From assembly GCA_963691655.1 (NCBI GenBank), contig OY829326.1, positions 99,075,340 to 99,139,339 of the forward strand: a stretch of 64,000 nucleotides of DNA. The letters are read 5' to 3'. The translations under genes were made by a program, and so were the position numbers. Every line of letters begins with the position of its first letter. The stretch's first letter is position 1. Source of the stretch: Toxonevra muliebris (taxonomy: Eukaryota > Arthropoda > Insecta > Diptera > Pallopteridae). The notes under the pieces are model-generated. The model was not told the origin of the DNA. It saw nothing but the letters and a program-made list of their open reading frames with translations, and made no database searches. Shown in pieces: positions 48,290-60,260 of this stretch.

Positions 48290-51200
48290 TGTTTCCCGCA
48301 TTTAACTTTAGAAAGGCAACAGGGGTGACTAGTCTTTTTAAAAGCACCGCAAAGAGATTTGCCTTAACTGCATTTATTACAAATAAGAAACAATGTATTT
48401 TTTTTTAAAGTAAATAAGTGATTTTATAATAAATAAGTTTGATTTTTTCTGTTTAATATATTTGCTATTTACTAATGCCGTGGTTTGCTATCATTATCAC
48501 TACATTTTGTTTATACATTTATTGAAACCTAGATTCCTTTATACTTATCACTTTGTATTGTTTTTATATTTAAAAAAATATTTAATTTTAATCCAATCTA
48601 ACTAACCGAATGCGAAACCTATCAAACGCCTGTGTTTGTTACGGCGACTTCTCTGCTTGTATGGTATAGTCAATCTCCACACGTTTAACATCAACAAATA
48701 ATTCACCACGAATAAATGTACACAAACATTTTGTTTTCGTATACACATATATGTGTGACTAAATTGATCGAAACATAAACAAACAAACTCCGCTCGTATT
48801 TTAATTTCTCCCTCTCTTCTCTTTGTTGTTTAGAGTAGCACAGTCATGCCGCGCAGTAGTGCGAGCGAGAGGGGAACTGGACGTTACAGTTATCTTACAT
48901 CTTACGTTACAGTTTTTCTTACATTTTACACATTTGAAATTTTGCCCATACCGTGAGCTAAAATGTTTACACATCAAAAAAAGTAATATACTCGGTATTT
49001 AATTTTCAATTTTAAAAAATTCTATATACGAGATTTTTTAGAAGGTTTCTAAAAATACTGAGAGTCACTTAAAACCTTATAAAGAAACATATCTAGTAAT
49101 ATTTTTCTAATAAAATCTAATAAATGAATTGAGTCATTCAAACTTGAGGCTATAGGGAAAACATTCGGAATAAGAAAAGATGAAACAAATCCGCGGAATT
49201 TTTTCACTGCATGCAAAATGGAAGAAAATAACTACATTTGCTTATTTTCTTCATTCAAGATTATCGAATTTAATATGTGATCAAATTTAAATTTAAAAAC
49301 AAATGTGCACAAAATAATATGGACTAACCAGTTTATAAAAGAGCTAAACTGGTTAGTTAAAACGTATTAATCTTAATAAAAAACCAACCTAGAGAGCGTT
49401 TTAAAAATAGAATGTTTTACATCCAAAAGCATGCTTTACATTTTTTAAAAAACTTTGTAATTGTAAGAAATTTAAAAAGTTAAAAACTAGTTTTTATTAT
49501 TGCGTTAACGAAAAAAATGTAAACGTTGTTACTGTTGCTGTTTTAATTTTCCGCAACACACTCCTCACAAAAGAACGTAACGGCTTTCATTGTAGTAGTT
49601 CCAAAAAAAAAAAAAAAAAACAAGAACAGAAAAATCATTGTATTAAAAATTCACCAACTTCTCATAAACAAACCACAAAGTATAAAAGCAAAGCAAGTAA
49701 ACAAATATGCATGAAAGTCAACCCCAGTAAACATGCGAGGCAATCGAGCAAGCAAACAATACAAACAAACACAACCATTTTTTTTTTACCGTGTACCCAC
49801 AGGGATGTTTGTTGGTATACTTCTGCCATTGCATACACACACATATGAAAAAAGTAGAGAAAAACAAAACTCGATTCAAACTTCGAGTCAACGTTACTCG
49901 TTAAAGTAGTTACAAATGACATTGCATGTTTTTTGACCTAACCTAAGGGAATTTCACATTTTCGTTACTTGCGTTTTTTCGTGTGTTTCTTTGTTCAGCG
50001 AAATGCGCGCACACACACACACACAGCATACCCACGTATGGAGTTTCACACGAAAACAAGGCTGCTGCTTCTGCCGCATATCATTTCCTATATGTATCAC
50101 ATGGTTTCTTTCATTGCTTTTACGTATGTATGCGTGTGTGTGTCTGTTTTCAAAGCTTTTGTCAACATTTCCATTCAAGAACAATGTAGTCTATTTTCTT
50201 GCTGCTGTGGTTTTTTTTTATAATTGTGTGTGTGCGTGTTTTTTTTTTGTTGTCATTTTGAAAATAGATAAATTCCTAGCATACTTTACAGCGCACATTT
50301 TCTGTAGTCGAACAATTTTGAGATAAAAAGATAAAATATATAAAATATGCGGCAAGAGTGTATGTGACCAAGAAAGAGCGCAAAAAAGCTTTGGCACATG
50401 CGTCATATACTGACCCGGCAAAATGCACACATGCAACGTGTGTTTTTCCAAAAGCTTTTCATAGTTCGAAGAGCAGGAGCGTCACACTCTTTTGTGCGGT
50501 TCTCGAAGAGAACGAGCGTAAAGAAAGCAAAAAGAGTTCAATTGTTTCGGAGTTTTGCTTATACTCTTTCAGTAAATTTTCGAAATTTACATACGAGCGT
50601 AAATTTTAAGCATATTTTTAGGAGTAAACCGAAATGTTTTTACTTACTCTCTAATGAGTTTTCGTGCGAATTATTCATTGGCATATACGTATGTGCGTCG
50701 AAAGCTCGCATGTAACTCGTGTATCGTGTTAGCTATTGTTGTTGTTTGTTGTGCCTGCATCAGCATCATCATCATCAACCAAGATTTGTAGTATGAATAT
50801 CGAAACGATGTCATGTTCGTCACGCTGTGGCAACTAGTTTCATTTAAACTGTTGCCCGGAAAGCACACATAAATGTCGTTGTTGTGTGAAAGTCGTGCGA
50901 AATGTTTGTAGTTGTTATTGAAAATAGAAATTAATGAAAATAATAAAACAAGCCAAGTTTTTAGGCAGAAATAAAGTGGATAAAAAAATGTGATAAACTA
51001 CAAATAATTTTAAAAGTGTTGGGGAATGTAAAAAAATATCATCTCCAAGAAAGAAACAAGTGAATACAGCATTTGAAATCGGTTGGTTTTTCACACTAGG
51101 AAGAATATGCAATAATCTACTCTACTTTTAGGCGTGTTACTCAAACGATAGTAAAAATTCTGCACGTTTTATGTATTTTGGTTGTATTTGTTTCTCGTTT

Positions 51201-51450
51201 CTTTGTCGATGCTTGAGTGCGTTAAGATGGAAGAGGCGCTTTGTTGAGGTATTCTATTGGAAATGGCAAACAATAAAAACGAAGCATTCTTTAAGGCAGT
51301 GAAAAGAATGATACCTTGAAAAATACCAAAATAAAAGCAAATAAATGTTGAAGTGTTTTGCAAACTCAATTCAAAAAAAAAAAAAAAACGGTAGCATTCA
51401 AGTATATAAAGATATACTACACCAAGGAGGCAAGCAAGAATTTTTAGATT
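48290..51450. other. AT-rich non-coding stretch
   Basis: Short repeated words GTTACAGTT and CTTACAT occur at 48,883-48,927. An (AC)n run is at 50,009-50,024. Cross-frame ORFs at 49,960-50,715 come from (AC)n and T-rich DNA. CATATTTTTAGGAG at 50,611 is a relative of the GCATACTTTTAGG motif. No exon is supported. Confidence 0.45.
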
Positions 51451-51454
51451 AAAA

Positions 51455-52100
51455 CGAGGCATACTTTTAGGTAGTAAATAAAATGGGGCAATGAATAAAC
51501 ACCAAAAGAACAACAAATAAATGAAATGGAATAATATAATAACTCAAAGCAAACTCAGTAAGCAAGTAAGAATATATAAGCGTTAAAACGAGGCATACTT
51601 TTCGGAAATGAAAAAAAAATCGGAAATGTGATTAAAACGATTGGTCTTATATTGCTGTGTTGACTCAACTGAAAAATCGCTTGACTTTAAGCACATGAAA
51701 AATTTTCATCAACAAGCAAGCGAATGGTATAGATTTGGAATTGACACACATTTTTCCCATGCAGTAAATTATGCTATATAGAAAACTAAAAATCACAGCA
51801 AACAAATATAGAAATTTTTATAAATTTAAAGCAAAGTTTTTCGGCATGAAAGAACATGAAAAGGTTAAATCGAGGCATACTTTTAGGAAGTGGAAAAAAT
51901 CGTAATTTAAAAAAAAAAAAATTAATTATAAAATTGCTTTTAACTCTTTGGATAAACATTTGATAAACTTAACTGGAAAATTGCCTGACTGAAGCACGTG
52001 AGAAATCGAAATCATCAAGCACACGAAAAGTTATGCATTTAAATTGGCACACATTTCTCACACGCTTAAAAGCATGCTGTAAATTTTCTATTTTGTTGAC
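51455..52100. repeat. Degenerate tandem duplication with GAGGCATACTTTTAGG
   Basis: Copies of TTAAAACGAGGCATACTTTT start near 51,450, 51,584 and 51,866 (third as TTAAATCGAGG). The last two head longer units (about 51,585-51,863 and 51,864-52,100). These share ordered words: GAAAATTGCCTGACT/GAAAAATCGCTTGACT, AAGCACATGA/AAGCACGTGA, AAATTGGCACACATTT/GAATTGACACACATTT and CATGC-GTAAATT. The unit is about 240-280 bp and non-coding. Confidence 0.7.
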
Positions 52101-54070
52101 TTTAGAATACCACAACAAAAAAGTTAATAACTGTATATGCACAAAAGTGTGATCTTTTTCTCATCCTTTTTAAAAGCACCATTTAATTTTAATTTATTAT
52201 GTCAACACGAACACATTGAAGCAATTTCGTAAAATATTACAATAAAAAAATATGTTAAAAATAAAATATCACATAAAATGGATGCAAGCGTATGATGCAA
52301 TATAATATGTATAAATTTAAGATGCCATAAAGTATGCAGCGAAATAATTTCAAAGAACTTAAGACATATGAGTATGTTTGAGTATGATGAAGATATGAAT
52401 ATGCAAAAATAAACGTACACGATGAAGACAGAAAAAGGCTTAAAAAATATAAATACATTTCTTTAAAAAGAAAACTGAAGTGTGTATGATATAGAAGCAT
52501 AAACGAGCGACAAAAAGGAAGATAGAAAACAAAACCCAAAAAGGCACTTAAGTACGCGTACATACTTTTTTTCAAACATTCTTACATACGTATATATATA
52601 TTTTATAAAAGGAAAAACATAAAGTATTATAAAAAAAAAAAAATAAGTAAGGGTGTGGTGTATAAAAAAGAACGTGCTTTTACAACATTTACGTGTTTGT
52701 TGATATATTTGTATGAATATAAAAAAAACAACTGTTTTTGTATGTTGTTGGTTTTGAGAGAGTGACAATTTATAGCATTACGGGCGCATATTTTGACGAC
52801 CAATAAACAAACGTGCACACTCACGCACTTTATATGTATGTATATTTATAAAGTATTGTGCACGTTTTTATATTTCGACAACAGCAGCATTCATATTACG
52901 CACTAAAGCACATATACACACTCAGTTTATTGTATGCCACTGCGTTTTATGCGATTTATCAATCAACATGCTGTGCTGTGTTGCTGCCTACTTACTATAT
53001 CAATACTGAATGCTGTTGTTGCTGCTCCTGGCACTGTTACATGTTGGTGTGGAAGTTAAAAAGCCTCTAGAGAAAATTAAAAGTATTTATGTTTAACGTG
53101 ACTTTAGTCAAATGCCAAATACAAAGCACAGATACTGCAACCAAGAAAGAACAAGCAACCAAACAAACATATATGAGTAGAGTATATAAAAAAAGAGTAC
53201 TACAAAAAGAAGTAAATACGTAGTAGTCGATAAAAACTACGACGAATACATTTTGCTATTCCCATAATATTACGCATTTACTAATATATAATTTTTTTTT
53301 TTTTTCATTTATTTTCTTTTATTTTGGATACATTTCTATATTTCAGTTAGTGTTTCATGCTGTACAAAATATAAAAAAAAAATTCGAATACAAAAAAGAA
53401 TATATACATACATCCAAAAAAATATATATCCAAATAAGAAAAACAAACGAAAAGAAAAATAAATGAAGAAGCAGTGAAATTGAAATTGAATTTATTGTGT
53501 TTACATAAAAACAAAAAAATTTATATATAGATAGCAAGAAAAAATACTACATAAAATATTCGCTGGCAAGATATTGGAACTAGTTAAATTTGCACTCGCA
53601 TATATGTATATGCCAATCAACCCACATACATACACATATGCAGCTGCGAAAAAATAAATGAACAAATACACTAGCGAAAAATTGAATATTTTTTCTCTCC
53701 CCAATTATTTGTTGCTGTTCGGTTCGTTTCGATTTGTTTTTCTTTTTCTTTTATTCAGTGTTTTCTGTTTTCTTTTTTAAATAAATATGTATGTACGTGT
53801 ATACGTAAAAAGTGAAAGGTATTGAAAATTGTAGTGAAAAGTATTGATAACAAAGTACAAAGTAAAAAAAAAAGTAAAGTGTAGTGAAAGTAAATACATA
53901 TACACATATTCTTATACTACTATATAGAAAAACTGAAAAGCGTACAATATTTGCTTGAAGAAAAGAACTAAAAGTCAATAAAAATAATAAAAGTAAAAAA
54001 AAGGATTAATTTACACTCAAGAAAATTACAAATATTTGTTGATGCAGCATCAAAGAGAAATTTAACTTTT
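52101..54070 (+). other. A-rich stretch, possible 5' non-coding exon region
   Basis: A-rich sequence with GTGAAAAGTATTG-like words at 53,810-53,900, resembling fly 5' UTRs by style only. It runs up to the splice-donor consensus at 54,071-54,080. Small ORFs on both strands are simple-sequence artefacts. I cannot place a promoter. Confidence 0.3.
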
Positions 54071-54080
54071 CAAGGTAAGT
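54071..54080 (+). promoter_or_regulatory. Candidate splice donor
   Basis: CAAGGTAAGT matches the full donor consensus, with the GT at 54,075-54,076. There is no coding exon to support it, so it could be the end of an untranslated first exon or chance. Confidence 0.35.
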
Positions 54081-56150
54081 TTTGAAAATAAAATATATAA
54101 AAACTATAAATATATAATATTTGTATCAACAAAAATTCACCAAAAATCGCAAAAGAAATAACACCATGATATAAATGCTAGCTAGAACTAGAGAAACTTT
54201 CGTGATGGTATCTAGAATTAAACCAACTGATTTGTACTCACACACGATCCTGAGGATAACTTCGAAAAAAAAGGAGTGTGGGAGTGTGAAGAATAAGTTT
54301 AAATTTTTTGCATATTACCGCAAGGAGAAATTACACTTATTAAATTAGACTTAAGATCATAAATTAGACCCCTCGGTTCGGTTATCAGTGAGTCGCAGTA
54401 CTCTATGGAAAATTTATAAAAATTATTTTATTATTAATTTTTTTTTGTATATATAATGAAATTTGATGATTTTTGAAAGAAATTGCCCATTATTTTGACC
54501 TTTTCTTGTAAGAATTTGAAACCTATTTTGCAAGTAATAGGTTAGGTTAGGTTAAAGAATGGGTGGATGCTACGCACTTCCAATCGGAGGCTCTATTGGG
54601 CTCGTTGTGGTGCTGTTCATTTATATTTTATTGGTAGTAACGGTGAACTTCATCCTTTTTAAGGAAACTATAAGTGGAATAAATCAGGGTTCCCTTCAAC
54701 TTCCAAAATATTTTTTATTTTTTTATTTTATGTTTTTTTTTTCCTTTTTTTTTGCATTTCGGGTTGTTTAAAAAGTGCGAGAGTCAAGACAAACGAAGCC
54801 GAAAATTTTTTAATTATTTACAGAAAATATTTCAACTTATAAGAAGCAAAAAAATTATGTTTATAAAATAACAACTATGAGTGCTATAGCTCCGAAAAAG
54901 TAGAGTTCAAACCAAATGTTTTTTCGATGTCCAGTTTCAGATTTTTAATTGAGGATGTAAAAAAGATTTTGAAATTACATTCACTGCCAAAACTTATCCA
55001 AGATTTATATATTATACTAACAGTTGCCCAACACGATTTTTTTTTTTTTTTGTGCAACCTACAATTTAGAATCTTTTTGGTATTTTTAAAAATAACAAAA
55101 CTGAAAATTTTTTTCTATTTCCAAACTCAAGTTATGACAAAACTTCTTCGACTTTTGTCCATCTTTTTCACAGTAATTCCATTCTTTACAAAGGGTGAAA
55201 AAAATTCAAAAGAATTGTAAGATCTTTTTGAACATACTTCTGAATTTTTAGAACACTTTGCATACTTCTACGATCAAACAAAATAAATTGCAAATAAATT
55301 AACTTTTAAAATAATTTACGTTAAAAAAGCGAAAGAAATTTTCATACGTTTGGATAGAAAAAAGTAAATAATTACTAGATTTTAAAAGAAAAAAAAAAAA
55401 AAATAAACATATAATTACAAATTCATATCTGGTGTCAGATTTGTTCTATTTTTTTGAATAATTTAGTTTTGAAACTGGCGATGTTGTGTTTATAAACGAA
55501 GGTAAAGGAAGTTTGAAGAATATGGCTGAAAATTTATTTCTTTTGAAGTACGAATGTTGGTTGGTAGGCTTTAGCGAATATTCTTTTTTTTTTTAGCAAA
55601 TATAAAGAAGTCGTTTCCTGTTTTTTTCCAATATTTTTTTTCGTGTCCATTTTAACCTAACTCCTATTATTTTTAATTCATAAAAACAAACAATTTAATC
55701 AATAAATTCCAACATTTAGCAAATCTTTTTAAAGTTATGTGCTTTAAAAAAATTTTCTAATTTCATTTGAGTTTTGTTAATATTCATTTTACGAATTTTG
55801 TTTTCGTTTGTCATAAATTAAGGTTAATTTATCAAATATTTTATATATTTTTTATTCATTCCTAATTGGAAATATTTTTTATCACGTATTGTACTATTAC
55901 TACTATTATGGCGGAATAGCCCCTAGAGAGCTTAGGGCGAGTTTTTTGCGTTTTTTGAAATTGAAATATTTAGTTTTTTGAGCATTAAAATGGTCATGAA
56001 CTTAAGTTTCAATAAAACAGCTTGGAGACAAAATCCAAATATCAAAATATAAATATATTTCTTAGCTGTATTTTTCAGCAATAATAATAATATTATCTTT
56101 TACTTTGCTAAACTTTTATTCTGTTTTGTATGCTCGGGAATTTCACGTTG
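54081..56150. other. AT-rich non-coding stretch
   Basis: Contains TAGGTTAGGTTAGGTTAA at 54,538-54,555 and homopolymer runs. No gene is seen. Confidence 0.5.
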
Positions 56151-56152
56151 AA

Positions 56153-56809
56153 ATCACAACTCCCAAACTATTGTCTTTTTCAAACATCTATCTTCGTCAA
56201 AAATGTTAAAGTGATTTGCTTAAGCGCTTGTTTGTATTGCATCATTCTACAATACAGAATATAAATAAATTGTACAGGGTTAAAGGAGAAAGCTTTCACC
56301 AAACTATCATGGGAATAAAGGGAAAAGAGTCGATTCAACAAAAAAATTGATTTAATTTGCTTTTAAAAAATGGTTTAATTTGCACAAAAAAATAATTTTT
56401 TATAATAACATCAGTTTTTTTTTCGTTGCCAAAAATAAAATAAGCATACATTTGAATAAAAATAATTTTAAAGCAGAGCACTTAAAACGAATGTTTTTTT
56501 TTTTTAATTTTTCAATAGCTCTATTCACGATTTGGTGCAAATAGTATTGCACAATTGCAAATGCAAAATATTTCTGCTATCACAACAACAAATATATGCG
56601 ATATGCAACAAAAATTTGCATTGTAATGTCGTAAGACCATTAGCACCAAACCATGACTCTGCTTTCAGTAATTATTTTAAAAATCTAAAAAAGTTACAAA
56701 AAGCAATTTTTTGATATTGGAATATTCCGAAAAGTTATTTATTAATACTTTGGCTAGATTTCTGTTGAAGTAAGATAATTGAAAAAGTCAATAGTTTGGG
56801 AGTTGTGAT
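56153..56809. mobile_element. MITE candidate with 31-bp inverted ends
   Basis: The left arm 56,153-56,183 (ATCACAACTCCCAAACTATT then G) and right arm 56,779-56,809 are inverted copies with one mismatch. The 595-bp interior is AT-rich with no ORF of note. It includes a TTGCAAATG-rich piece (56,530-56,630) related to sequence at 47,990-48,130. Target duplications are not resolved. Confidence 0.65.
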
Positions 56810-58937
56810 GAAAAAAGTTTGAAAAACGAGATTTTCAGTCATTTTGGAGGAATGTGCGGGTTAGGGGGGTAGATGCAGGGTCAATTACTTAAGACGAAAT
56901 ATTTCCTATATTTTTCAGTACAATTTGTCCTAAGACACTGAAAACGAAATCTTGCGTTTTGAGACTCAAATTTTCACTTATTTGTTTGTGACATACCCCG
57001 ACAACTTTTATCATATTTTTCAATCCTATTTCGGAAATCGTTATCAAAACCTAGGAATTATAAAATTTTTCTGATTTTGTTGCACAGTGTAATTTTTAAT
57101 GTACTTTTTTAAGAAAAGTACAGCCTTAAATAATTAAATTATGTTGTTTTCATTATGTTATATTTTATTTAAGAGTCGTATAGCCAAATTTCGTATGGGG
57201 TTTTTATGTGTCTATGGCGAGACGAAAAAGTCACTCGTGGACAGTAATTTCACACGTATAATTTTACAAAAATCTGTTGTTGGCTTAGCGATAGTTTTCG
57301 CAAAGTATTTTAAATAAAAACAATATTTTATTTTTTGACAATCTATTAGCAACCGAATGTAGGCTAACGTTTTCGATTTTTAATAATGTGTAACGGGACA
57401 ATAGACAAGAACCAATCGAATATTACATATCAGAAACAGCAATTTATACATAAAATCAAAAGCTTTAATTACAGTCTCATTAACAGATTTACAAAATTAG
57501 AGATGACAAAAAGAAACATTGCAAAATTTTATACACTTAACACAAAACAACCGAAATTTTGAATTTCTTTATTATTCATGTTTCTCTATCGACCCTCCAA
57601 ATTTGAAGCTTATCCTGAGACATGTGGTGCGAATTGCCGATGACTTGGCCTGGAACGCCCCATATATAGATTATGGCTCTGCATCTGAATATGCAAAAAT
57701 CTGCTTTACGGGAGAGATTAATGTCTGTGTGCATTTTGAATCCATATCTGATTTTTGTTCTGTTTCGGACTCTGTTCTTTTTTCAGGTCTGAAGATAAAC
57801 CAAATAATCATGCAATTCAATAAAAAAAAGAAGATATTTCAGATTATTTCCGAATTATGATTTGACTTGAAACAAAAAAAAATCAAATAAAATAAAATAA
57901 AATAAAGATATTTTATCTCAAATAAAGTATGTTTCTGAAATCGATTCAGTTATAATTTTTTTTTCTTATTTCTCAAAAGGAAAAACCTTTTATGAATTTT
58001 TTTTTTTACTTTCGACAAATTAACCATTGCACAACACACTAAAAATAATATGTAAAAGAAAATTCTGTTTGAACTCGAATCTTTTTGGAACATATTTTTT
58101 TAGAGAACACTGATTTACTCATCAACTTTTTGGGTCTGTTTGAAATTTGAAGAAATTTGGAAAAATTCACAGTATTTTCATATCAAAAATAAAACACAAA
58201 TGATTTTAAGCTATATATTTCTACATATGGAACTGTATTTCTTCAAATAACGCTAAATGTGTGCTCTTTAACGTATCTAATGCTATTTCCTTTAAGGCCA
58301 CCTTCTGGTCTAGATTTTTCAATAAATTTATTTTTTTTTTATATTTTAAAAGTATGGGCTTTTAAAAGTATACTGTAAAAAAAGTTTTCGTATCGATATT
58401 TCCACTATTTCGAATTCTACAGCCTATTTAGCAGGTGAGCGCAGAAGCAGGTAAAAGGACCCACAGAAGTTTAAACTCATTTATCTCGAAACTATATTTT
58501 TCTGCACAAAAAACAAAAACAACTCGATGGAGACAAAAAACAAAAACAACTCGATGGACTCGTCTCAAATTTTACTATAACTTTCTACGTTGAATACTTC
58601 TTACTTTTTAAATACAAAAAGTAATGAAAAAACGGTCTGTTTTCGTAACGTAAATTTCAAGAACGCGCCATTTTGTCAATTTTTTTTTTTTTCATTTTAG
58701 TTTCTGCGATAACTACACTCATACTGGTTGTAACTTATTTTTTTGTTTGCTTATTATTTAACTTAAGAAAAAATCCTAAAAACTCTTCAAATTCAAGGGA
58801 GTTAGACCAGAAGATCCCCTTAATCTTTTTTTGACTTTATGGTTTCCAGCAAAATTAATAACTTTCTAGGCTTTTATTTTTTATAACATGTTATTCTCTC
58901 ATACCCAATGTTCTAATGCCGACATTTGGAATAATTT
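56810..58937. other. AT-rich stretch with a 27-bp tandem duplication
   Basis: GACAAAAAACAAAAACAACT plus CGATGG occurs in tandem at about 58,505-58,557 (the first unit is slightly diverged at its start). A 113-codon ORF at 57,519-57,860 matches nothing I know. No gene is supported. Confidence 0.5.
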
Positions 58938-58948
58938 TAGAGCTACTA
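58938..58948. repeat. Target-site duplication of the composite SINE, left copy
   Basis: TAGAGCTACTA, identical to 59,395-59,405, directly abutting the retroposon tail. Confidence 0.85.
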
Positions 58949-59075
58949 TTATTATTATTTGAAGGAAGGACGACTCGAGAGTCAGGCACTGCGACCTATA
59001 AGATCTTTTGTACCAAAGCCCCAAGAAAGAAAGAAAGAAAGAAAGGAAGGGAGAAAGAAAGATAGATAAGAAACA

Positions 59076-59148
59076 TACCCAAGCCGAGAATCGAACTCGG
59101 GTCTCCAGAAACAAGAGTCTGGCACTCTTCCACTAGACCACAGTGGCG
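59076..59148 (-). repeat. Inner tRNA-like head of the SINE
   Basis: It has an A-box-like TGGTCTAGTGG, an anticodon-arm-like CCAGA..TCTGG with CTT in the loop, and a perfect five-pair T arm CCGAG-TTCGATT-CTCGG containing the B box. The acceptor stem does not close and the anticodon loop is 8 nt, so it is not a working tRNA. Confidence 0.8.
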
Positions 59149-59319
59149 ATGGTAGGACCTACAGTCTAACGCCGATTCCGAACGGCTATGTGGCAATTTT
59201 TTATCAGCTCGGTGGTCTTGCCATTACCAACCAAGGTGTGTACTTGTACACATTCTTATAATTCTCATCCACTTCATATCGATAGTGAATATAATAAGTT
59301 TATGAGAATTAACCACCAG

Positions 59320-59390
59320 ACCAAGACGGGAATCGAACCCGCAACCTTCTGGATGAAAGTCTAGTGCACTATCCACTAGACTATCGAGTT
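59320..59390 (-). repeat. Outer (5') tRNA-Glu-like head of the SINE
   Basis: Reads TAGTCTAGTGGATAGTGCAC, then GACTTTCATCCAGAAGG and GCGGGTTCGATTCCCGT. The TTTCAxCCAGAAGG anticodon-arm wording and the A and B boxes are those of fly tRNA-Glu (TTC). The acceptor stem is lost. It probably carries the Pol III promoter of the retroposon. Confidence 0.8.
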
Positions 59391-59394
59391 CGTC

Positions 59395-59405
59395 TAGAGC
59401 TACTA
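59395..59405. repeat. Target-site duplication of the composite SINE, right copy
   Basis: TAGAGCTACTA, identical to 58,938-58,948. Confidence 0.85.
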
Positions 59406-60010
59406 ACCTAAAATTAATTTTTCAGTAAAATATTTATTTTCTTTTTCTTTCAGTCCATTTTATTCCAGTACCAGTTTCTGTTGAATTTTTCGAAGATTTT
59501 TTGAAAAGTTCTAATAATAGCATTATTAAAAAAAATTTCAAAAAATTTTTGCAATATTAATTCTCCGAGATATAGGGTAATCGATTTATAGACTAATGGG
59601 TTATAAAGACTACAATATTTAGTTATGCTAGATACTTAGGTGACGTCACACGCCACATTTTGTGCAAATTTATCAATTTCGTGCAAGTTGTTGTTCGAAA
59701 GGTGTAAAAATTAATTGCCTCAAATCTGGATCAAAAAAAAAATTAATTTCATAATTGGACGGCCGAAACCACGTTCAACAGACCAACAGTTCTTTCATTG
59801 AGGCAGCGCATTGTAACTTCTTAGGAGTAGGACTCCGAAAAATCTCTGTACTTTGAAGTGCTCCAAGCCAAACTACACAGGTTCACAAATTTCATATCAA
59901 CTTTTTCTTCATTGAAAAATAAATAAATGTGGAATTAGATTTTTTAAATGAATTACTGCAATATAGGTTTAGAATAGAAGGTTTACATTCATAACATAAA
60001 TTTTAGCGTC
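59406..60010. other. AT-rich spacer
   Basis: No gene or repeat is recognised apart from homopolymer runs. Confidence 0.45.
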
Positions 60011-60013
60011 TTG

Positions 60014-60260
60014 TCGCTCATTTACTAAAAGACTGTCATAAGTCAAAAAACACGATTTTTGAGTTAATGATGCAGAATTATTCATTATGTCACGTTTCAT
60101 GTTGTGTAAAAATTTCATATTAATATCTTGTATACTCTGCGCGTGAGAATTAAAAGATTTCTTCTTTTTTCTGCTAAGTGGGAGTCAATTGAAAACTTTA
60201 AACGCGTTTTCTGCAAAATCGCGTTTTTAGAGTTATGACAGTCTTTTAGTAAATGAGCGA
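60014..60260. mobile_element. Short hairpin element with 28-bp perfect inverted ends
   Basis: TCGCTCATTTACTAAAAGAC plus TGTCATAA at 60,014-60,041 is perfectly inverted at 60,233-60,260. Weaker pairing continues inwards (CACGATTTT against AAAATCGCG). No target duplication was identified and there is no ORF. It is MITE-like. Confidence 0.75.

Larger units (their letters stand above)
58949..59394 (-). mobile_element. Dimeric tRNA-headed SINE with LINE-derived 3' tail
   Basis: On the minus strand the order is: a tRNA-Glu-like head (59,390-59,320); a body with inverted ATTCTCAT/ATGAGAAT and CTTGGTCTGGTGG/GGCAAGACCACC words; a conserved stretch GCCGTTCGGAATCGGCGTTA (59,191-59,172); a second tRNA-like head (59,148-59,076); a (CTTT)n-rich spacer (59,078-59,023); the LINE 3' word AAAAGATCTTATAGGTCGCA (59,010-58,991); and an (AAT)n tail. 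Perfect 11-bp target duplications flank it. SINEs are Pol III retroposons moved by a LINE whose 3' end they share, and the tail here matches the LINE ends at 440-665 and 28,198-28,850. The single pair of target duplications shows the whole 446 bp moved together. Confidence 0.85.

Noticed and set aside
54538..54555. TTAGG telomere-like repeat
   Set aside because: Only about three units, internal, and flies lack TTAGG telomeres; the word is common in fly genomes.
57519..57860. 113-codon plus-strand ORF
   Set aside because: The middle looks somewhat protein-like, but no family is recognised, the ends are low-complexity, and the opposite strand gives equally plausible scraps.
59076..59390. Two real tRNA genes (Glu and another)
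   Set aside because: Acceptor stems do not close, one anticodon loop has the wrong size, and both lie inside a unit with retroposon target duplications.
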